DNA from: CAZDUS01 sp964609375
Lineage (GTDB): Bacteria > Verrucomicrobiota > Kiritimatiellia > CAIKKV01 > CAITUY01
NCBI GenBank assembly: GCA_964609375.1
Contig: CAZSSA010000051.1
Location: 1 to 17,414, forward strand
Reading direction: 5' to 3'
Length of the DNA stretch: 17,414 bases
Shown piece by piece: positions 13,953 through 17,414 of this stretch. The number at the start of each line of letters is the position of its first letter. Position 1 is the first letter of the stretch. The translations under genes and the position numbers were made by a program. The notes below the pieces were generated by a model that saw only the letters and a program-made list of their open reading frames with translations, did no database searches and had not been told where the DNA came from.

Positions 13953-14696
13953 TTAATCTCCTTCATTTGAGACAACGGTTCCAATCATTGATCCGGCGAC
14001 AACCTTTTCCAAGTTGCCCTCCTTGAAGAAATCAAAGACCACGATGGGGATTTGGTTTTCCATGCACAGGGCGAAGGCGGCTGCATCCATGACCTTGAGT
14101 TGTTTGGACAAAGCCTCCTGATAGCTCAGTTTTTCGTACTTTGTGGCGGAGGGGTTCTTGACGGGATCGCTGGTGTAAACGCCGTCGACCTTGGTGGCTT
14201 TGAGCAGGGCATCGGCATCCATTTCGCTGGCTCGGAGCGCGGCGGCCGTGTCGGTGCTGAAGTAGGGGTTTCCGGTGCCGCCGCCGAAGATCACCACGCG
14301 ACCTTTGTCGAGATGACGGGCGGCGCGGCGGCGGATGAAGGGTTCGGCGACCTGGCGCATTTCGATGGCGGTCTGGACTCGCGTGTCGACGCCTTCTTTT
14401 TCAAGGGCATCCTGAATGGCCAGGGCGTTGATGACGGTGGCCAGCATGCCCATGTAGTCGCCGGTGTTGCGGTCGATGCCGCGGGTTTCGCCAACATGGC
14501 CGCGGAAAATGTTGCCGCCGCCGACAACGATGGCGATTTCGACGCCCATGGCGCGAACGGTTTTGATTTGCTGGGCGAATCCTATCAGGACTTCCGGATC
14601 AATGCTGAGGCCGGTTTTCCGGCTTTGAAGGACTTCGCCACTGAGTTTGAGCAGGATGCGCTTGAATCTGGGTTTTATGGCCGATTGGCGTGGCAT
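13953..14696 (-). CDS. pyrH: UMP kinase
   Basis: A 247-residue bacterial UMP kinase of the amino acid kinase family; it phosphorylates UMP to UDP with ATP. Seen: FKRILLKLSGE (11-21), the glycine-rich VVGGGNIFRG (57-66), RNTGDYMGMLATVINALA (76-93), GGGTGNPYFSTDTAAALRA (138-156) and the DADALLKATKVDGVYTSDP block (160-178). The ATG at 14696 is preferred: AAAGGTG lies just upstream and the product then begins close to the family start. A start at 14735 would add 13 residues and almost coincide with the predicted transcription start. It is the first gene of the minus-strand run and forms the common pyrH-frr pair, here without rpsB-tsf upstream. Confidence 0.97.
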   Translation of the reverse strand: MPRQSAIKPRFKRILLKLSGEVLQSRKTGLSIDPEVLIGFAQQIKTVRAMGVEIAIVVGGGNIFRGHVGETRGIDRNTGDYMGMLATVINALAIQDALEKEGVDTRVQTAIEMRQVAEPFIRRRAARHLDKGRVVIFGGGTGNPYFSTDTAAALRASEMDADALLKATKVDGVYTSDPVKNPSATKYEKLSYQEALSKQLKVMDAAAFALCMENQIPIVVFDFFKEGNLEKVVAGSMIGTVVSNEGD

Positions 14697-14745
14697 TTGG
14701 CACCTTTGGAAGTTAAGAAGGAACTGTTCCCTCAACGGGAGAAGA

Positions 14746-14774
14746 ACAATAAGAAAAGAGGACGGGAATGTAAA
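14746..14774 (-). promoter_or_regulatory. Predicted sigma70-type promoter of the pyrH operon
   Basis: On the minus strand TTTACA (14769-14774) is followed after exactly 17 bp by TATTGT (14746-14751), matching five of six and four of six consensus bases. Transcription would start near 14739, giving a leader of about 43 nt to the pyrH ATG at 14696. Directly upstream are two exact copies of ATGTGGTT (14785-14800). No other element was seen in the divergent spacer 14775-14975. Confidence 0.5.
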
Positions 14775-14975
14775 GGCCGGAGTGATGTGGTTATGTGGTT
14801 ATGGGTGTTGTGGTTAGGACGATCGCGCGGCTTTTTGTTTTGGCGTTATGTGGCTTGACGGACGCCATGGAGGTCGTTCCTTCATCGGCAAGAGGGAATC
14901 ATACAATAAATTTGCGTGGTCTATCGTTTGTTATATCATGGGTTGAGTCAACAATATCAAAGAAAGGACAAAAGG

Positions 14976-15302
14976 ATGAAGATAAAGAGTATTGTCGGGT
15001 TAAGTGTTTTGGTTGCCACAACGATCTCCATTGCCGCGTTGGCGGAAGAGGCTAAGGGTGGCAAGGGTCAGAAAGTGGACAGGTTCAAGAAGGCTGATGC
15101 CGATGGTGACGGCAAGTTGTCGCTGGTTGAATTCAAGACGTTTGCCAAGAACGACGCGGAAGCGAAATTTGCGGCGGCGGATGCTGACAAAGACGGGTTT
15201 TTGACGAAGGAAGAACTCAAGGCGGCTCCCAAGGTCCATAAGCCGGTTAAGGATGGAGAAGCGAAGGCAGTCGTGCCCGCTCCGGCGGCTCCTGCGAAGT
15301 AA
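14976..15302 (+). CDS. Secreted protein with two EF-hand calcium-binding motifs
   Basis: A 108-residue protein with a Sec signal peptide (basic MKIK, hydrophobic SIVGLSVLVATTISIA, cleavage probably after ALA at residue 23). The mature part holds two canonical 12-residue EF-hand loops, DADGDGKLSLVE (41-52) and DADKDGFLTKEE (69-80). Both have acidic residues at positions 1, 3, 5 and 12 and Gly at 6, so calcium binding is likely. A Lys/Pro/Ala-rich tail follows. There is no lipobox. The ATG at 14976 is preceded by AAAGGA at a good distance; a frame extension to 14916 would mask the signal peptide. It is transcribed alone, divergent from pyrH, and ends at a strong terminator. The partner and exact role are unknown. 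Confidence 0.88.
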   Translation: MKIKSIVGLSVLVATTISIAALAEEAKGGKGQKVDRFKKADADGDGKLSLVEFKTFAKNDAEAKFAAADADKDGFLTKEELKAAPKVHKPVKDGEAKAVVPAPAAPAK

Positions 15303-15327
15303 TCGGTAAGATAGCGTACACTCTTGG

Positions 15328-15371
15328 CGGCCCTGACGTGAAAACGATCAGGGCCGTTTTTATTTTGTTTT
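15328..15371 (+). terminator. Intrinsic terminator of the EF-hand gene
   Basis: CGGCCCTGA (15328-15336) pairs perfectly with TCAGGGCCG (15348-15356). Inside, CGT/ACG can extend the stem around a GAAA tetraloop. A T-rich tract TTTTTATTTTGTTTT follows at once (15357-15371). It lies 25 bp past the stop codon. The remaining 15372-15468 shows only an imperfect short inverted repeat and no gene. Confidence 0.93.
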
Positions 15372-15468
15372 GATTGTCGTCCGATGGACTGGCGGCGGGA
15401 ACGTCTATTGGATCTGCCGGATCAGGCTGATCGGACGGATTGAAGGCCAAGAGGAGGTGGGGGATTGG

Positions 15469-17414
15469 TCAGCGGGAGAAGCAGGCGATGCGGCGGAGGG
15501 CGGTGATGGTGAAAAGCATTGGGTAGAGTTGCTCGGAATACCAGAGGCGGGCGAAGTAGAGACCAATGGGTGAGGCCGGGGTGACTGTTCCATTCTGGGT
15601 TTGTTGAAGGAGGGCCTGAGTCCCTTTTTCGATGGCGGCGTGGTGGGGACTGCCAGCCATGGCGGAAAGGGCCAGGGCGGTTTCTTCGAGGGTCGGGGCC
15701 AGGCCGGGCTGAGCGGCCCAGCCGCCGGAGGGGTGTTGAGCGTTGAGAAGATAGGCCCGGCCTTTTTCCAGGAGTGGTGTGAGCGTTGGGGCGAGGGAGT
15801 GGACGGCGACTGGAAGGGCTCGGGCCAGGGCTAATACCGTGCGGGCGGTCCCATAGACTGGGTTGGCTTCGCTATCAGGGGAATGGTGGACTCCAGGGAG
15901 ATGTGTCCCTGTCGAATAGATGGCTTGGGTTCCGAACCAGAGGGGTAGCCAGGAGCCGTCGGGGGATTGGGTGTTGGCGAGATAGCGGATCATTCGAGTC
16001 ATGGCGTGGATTGTGGCGGCACGTTGTGAAGGGGGAAGTGAGGAGCGCCAGACGGCGAAGGCTTCGAGGGTGTTGGCGGTGAGGTCAGGGGCACTCCGGT
16101 CGAAGGGGAGTTTGCCCCAGCCGCGACAAAAGGTCGGGATGCCTCCATCGTGGTTTTGCAGATCGAGCAACCATTGAACGGCGGCGGAGACAGCGGATAG
16201 GGTTTCGGGTGTGGGTGGGCCGAGTCGATGGAGGGCAAGGAGGACGCCAGCAGTGTCGTCGGCATCGGGCATGGCGCCGGGGAGGTTGGTCCAACCCCAT
16301 CCGCCGGGGGCTCCACCGGTAAGGGGGTGGCGGACGGTGTGTTGTTGGTCGAGGAGCCAGGATGTGAGGCGCGAGACGTGAGGCGTGAGAGGTGAGACAG
16401 AGGGGGGGGAATGGTTGATGGTTGATGGTTGAGGGTTGATGGTTGATGGTTGATGGTTGAGGGTTGATGGAGAGGTGGCGGAGGGTTCTGTGAGGGCGCA
16501 GATGGCGTGGGAGGTGACCCAGGTGGCGAGGTCGGTATCGATCGGCCAACTGCCGTCGGGGCGTTGGGAGGCGAGCAGGAAGGAGATGCCGCGGCGGACG
16601 ACGACGTGGTCGCGGAATCCGGCGGCGGCGAGGCTCATGGTGACGAATCCGGTGAGGGGGGTGGCTTCCTCGTAGCCGCCGTTGGAAGGTTGCATGGAGT
16701 GGGCGATGGAGAGGAGGCGTGGGGTCAGGAGGTCGCGGAGTTTGCGAAGAAGGGGGAATCGGGAGGGGGCGTGTTTGTGACGGACGAGACCGATGGCGAT
16801 GAGAGCGGGGAGGGCATAGCTGACGACGCCGATGTTGAGGATACGGAACCAGCGGGTGGGGCAGGCGGCGAATTCAAAGGGGAGTTGAGGGACGATGGGC
16901 CATGGGGAGGGACCGAGGTAGCCGGAGAGGGCGCCCATGGTAAGGATGGGGGCGAAGAAGGTGTTGTCGTTGCCGTAGCGGGTGCGAAGAGATTGGAGAA
17001 TGGAGGGGGGGGATGAGAGTGAATGGTTGATGGTGAACGGTTGATGGGTGATGGGGGGAAAGGATGGGGGGAGGGAAGGTTCAGGATTCAGGGTTCGGGT
17101 AGTCAGGGAGAAGTTAGTCAGGAGGGTGGCGGTTATGTTGGATGGGCTGTCGGGGGTGTCGCCCCAACCGCCGTCGGGGTTGCGGGTTTGGAGTAGCCAG
17201 GCAAGGCCGGAATCGATGGCGGGGCGATGGGCGATGGGGTCGACCGTGTGGAGCGCGAAGGTGGCGACGGCGGTGGCGATGGCACTACTGCTGAGGTGGC
17301 CGGTCCAAGGGCGGTCAGGATTGTAGGAGGACAGGAGGGAGGATTGGAGGAGAGAGAGGGGGAGGGGAGTGAATGGGGAATGGTTGATGGTTGATGGAGG
17401 GAGGGGAGTGAATG
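15469..17414 (-). CDS. Squalene-hopene cyclase-like class II triterpene cyclase, 5' end outside the window
   Basis: The reading frame is open from the TGA at 15469 to the window edge: 647 codons, no in-frame stop, and no in-frame start upstream of an internal ATG at 16938. The protein is a QW-repeat alpha/alpha-barrel cyclase that would cyclise squalene or a related polyprene at the membrane. Seen, in order: a partial N-terminal block with WTGHLSSSAIATAVATFAL; a QW motif, GLAWLLQTRNPDGGWGD (about 17158-17208); TRYGNDNTFFAPILTMGAL running through the internal ATG; PQLPFEFAACP; VVSYALPALIAIG; GISFLLASQRPDGSW; GAPGGWGWTNLPGAMP; the catalytic acid motif DADD followed by TA (16255-16266); MIRYLANTQSPDGSW; and AYLLNAQHPSGGW. 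Low-complexity Pro/Ser/Thr/Asn inserts encoded by heptad repeats interrupt it. SHC or a close relative is likely; the product is unproven. Confidence 0.85.
   Translation of the reverse strand, partial: FTPLPPSTINHSPFTPLPLSLLQSSLLSSYNPDRPWTGHLSSSAIATAVATFALHTVDPIAHRPAIDSGLAWLLQTRNPDGGWGDTPDSPSNITATLLTNFSLTTRTLNPEPSLPPSFPPITHQPFTINHSLSSPPSILQSLRTRYGNDNTFFAPILTMGALSGYLGPSPWPIVPQLPFEFAACPTRWFRILNIGVVSYALPALIAIGLVRHKHAPSRFPLLRKLRDLLTPRLLSIAHSMQPSNGGYEEATPLTGFVTMSLAAAGFRDHVVVRRGISFLLASQRPDGSWPIDTDLATWVTSHAICALTEPSATSPSTLNHQPSTINPQPSTINHSPPSVSPLTPHVSRLTSWLLDQQHTVRHPLTGGAPGGWGWTNLPGAMPDADDTAGVLLALHRLGPPTPETLSAVSAAVQWLLDLQNHDGGIPTFCRGWGKLPFDRSAPDLTANTLEAFAVWRSSLPPSQRAATIHAMTRMIRYLANTQSPDGSWLPLWFGTQAIYSTGTHLPGVHHSPDSEANPVYGTARTVLALARALPVAVHSLAPTLTPLLEKGRAYLLNAQHPSGGWAAQPGLAPTLEETALALSAMAGSPHHAAIEKGTQALLQQTQNGTVTPASPIGLYFARLWYSEQLYPMLFTITALRRIACFSR
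16364..16468. repeat. Array of fifteen phased 7-bp units inside the cyclase gene
   Basis: On the plus strand the array reads GTGAGGC, GCGAGAC, GTGAGGC, GTGAGAG, GTGAGAC, AGAGGGG, GGGGAAT, then eight units of GGTTGAT/GGTTGAG. The last eight form an exact 28-bp duplication (16413-16440 and 16441-16468). The array is 105 nt, which is 15 x 7 and also 5 x 21, so the cyclase frame is kept. It encodes roughly STLNHQPSTINPQPSTIN, then HSPPSVSPLTPHVSRLTS, between two conserved cyclase blocks. Confidence 0.93.
17025..17107. repeat. Second heptad-type low-complexity tract inside the cyclase frame
   Basis: Plus-strand units GGTTGAT, GGTGAAC, GGTTGAT and GGGTGAT run in phase at 17025-17052. After a G/A-rich stretch, TTCAGGA, TTCAGGG, TTCGGGT and AGTCAGG run at 17080-17107. 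The TTCAGGG/TTCGGGT units are the same kind as those at 92-140. The tract is read in frame by the cyclase gene and lies between the first QW motif and the RYGNDNTF block. Confidence 0.75.
17360..17414. repeat. Short repeats at the right window edge (GGTTGAT pair and 16-bp direct repeat)
   Basis: GGTTGAT occurs twice in tandem (17382-17395). The 16-mer GGGAGGGGAGTGAATG occurs at 17360-17375 and again at 17399-17414. The tract is open in the cyclase frame but lies near the expected N-terminus, so it may be N-terminal low-complexity coding sequence or the upstream non-coding region. Confidence 0.65.

Noticed and set aside
14052..14858. A 268-codon open frame on the plus strand opposite pyrH
   Set aside because: It lies antisense to an unambiguous UMP kinase, its translation is low-complexity Gly/Ala/Asp-rich, and it shows no family motif. 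It is a by-product of GC-biased third positions.
14902..14937. Promoter-like AT-rich words (TACAAT, TATATC) before the EF-hand gene
   Set aside because: Each resembles a -10 box, but no -35 box at 16-18 bp could be found, so the promoter remains unassigned.
14916..14975. A 20-residue upstream extension of the EF-hand protein
   Set aside because: It would bury the clear signal peptide, has no ribosome binding site, and the downstream ATG has AAAGGA at the right distance.
16507..17016. A 169-codon plus-strand open frame opposite the cyclase
   Set aside because: The translation is a Gly/Glu/Asp-rich run (GGGEAHGDESGEGG style) expected from reading the complement of Pro/Ser/Leu-rich cyclase codons.

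Overview
The window looks like a chromosomal segment of an uncultured Gram-negative-type bacterium, probably a metagenome-assembled genome (it contains a 100-N scaffold gap). It encodes a Mur ligase, a class II triterpene (squalene-hopene type) cyclase, ribosomal protein S21, a prepilin-like peptide and two sensor kinases. I saw no tRNA, rRNA, CRISPR array, transposase or phage gene. A lineage in or near the PVC superphylum (Verrucomicrobiota/Kiritimatiellota type) fits the gene mix, but this is a weak inference.

Layout, left to right. 1-217: G-rich degenerate heptanucleotide repeats. 290-2333 (+): a FolM/pteridine-reductase-like SDR and a divergent MurC-like ligase, 7 bp apart. 5281-2434 (-): three translationally coupled genes (sugar isomerase-like TIM barrel, GDP-4-keto-6-deoxymannose-reductase-like SDR, flippase-like membrane protein), probably a glycan or glycolipid module. 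5572-5378 (-): rpsU with its own promoter and terminator. 5699-5798: scaffold gap whose two edges carry the same 17 bases. 5879-8745 (+): PAS-HisKA-HATPase-REC-REC hybrid kinase, then panC. 8950-8756 (-): a 64-residue prepilin-like protein. 9168-10514 (+): a membrane histidine kinase.

14696-10577 (-) is a five-gene run: pyrH, frr, a membrane protein with six copies of a T-x-R-I/L motif, trxA and a nitronate-monooxygenase-like flavoprotein. A good promoter precedes pyrH. 14976-15302 (+) is a secreted two-EF-hand protein ending in a strong intrinsic terminator. 15469 to the right edge (-) is a triterpene cyclase gene. Its reading frame stays open past its only in-window ATG to the window end, so its start lies outside.

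The most unusual feature is the heptad sequence. Arrays of 7-bp units fill the left end, and similar arrays lie inside the cyclase frame at the right end, where they encode Pro/Ser/Thr/Asn-rich inserts between conserved cyclase blocks. The clearest array has fifteen 7-bp units (105 nt, a multiple of 21), so the frame survives. A change in unit number not divisible by three would break the enzyme.
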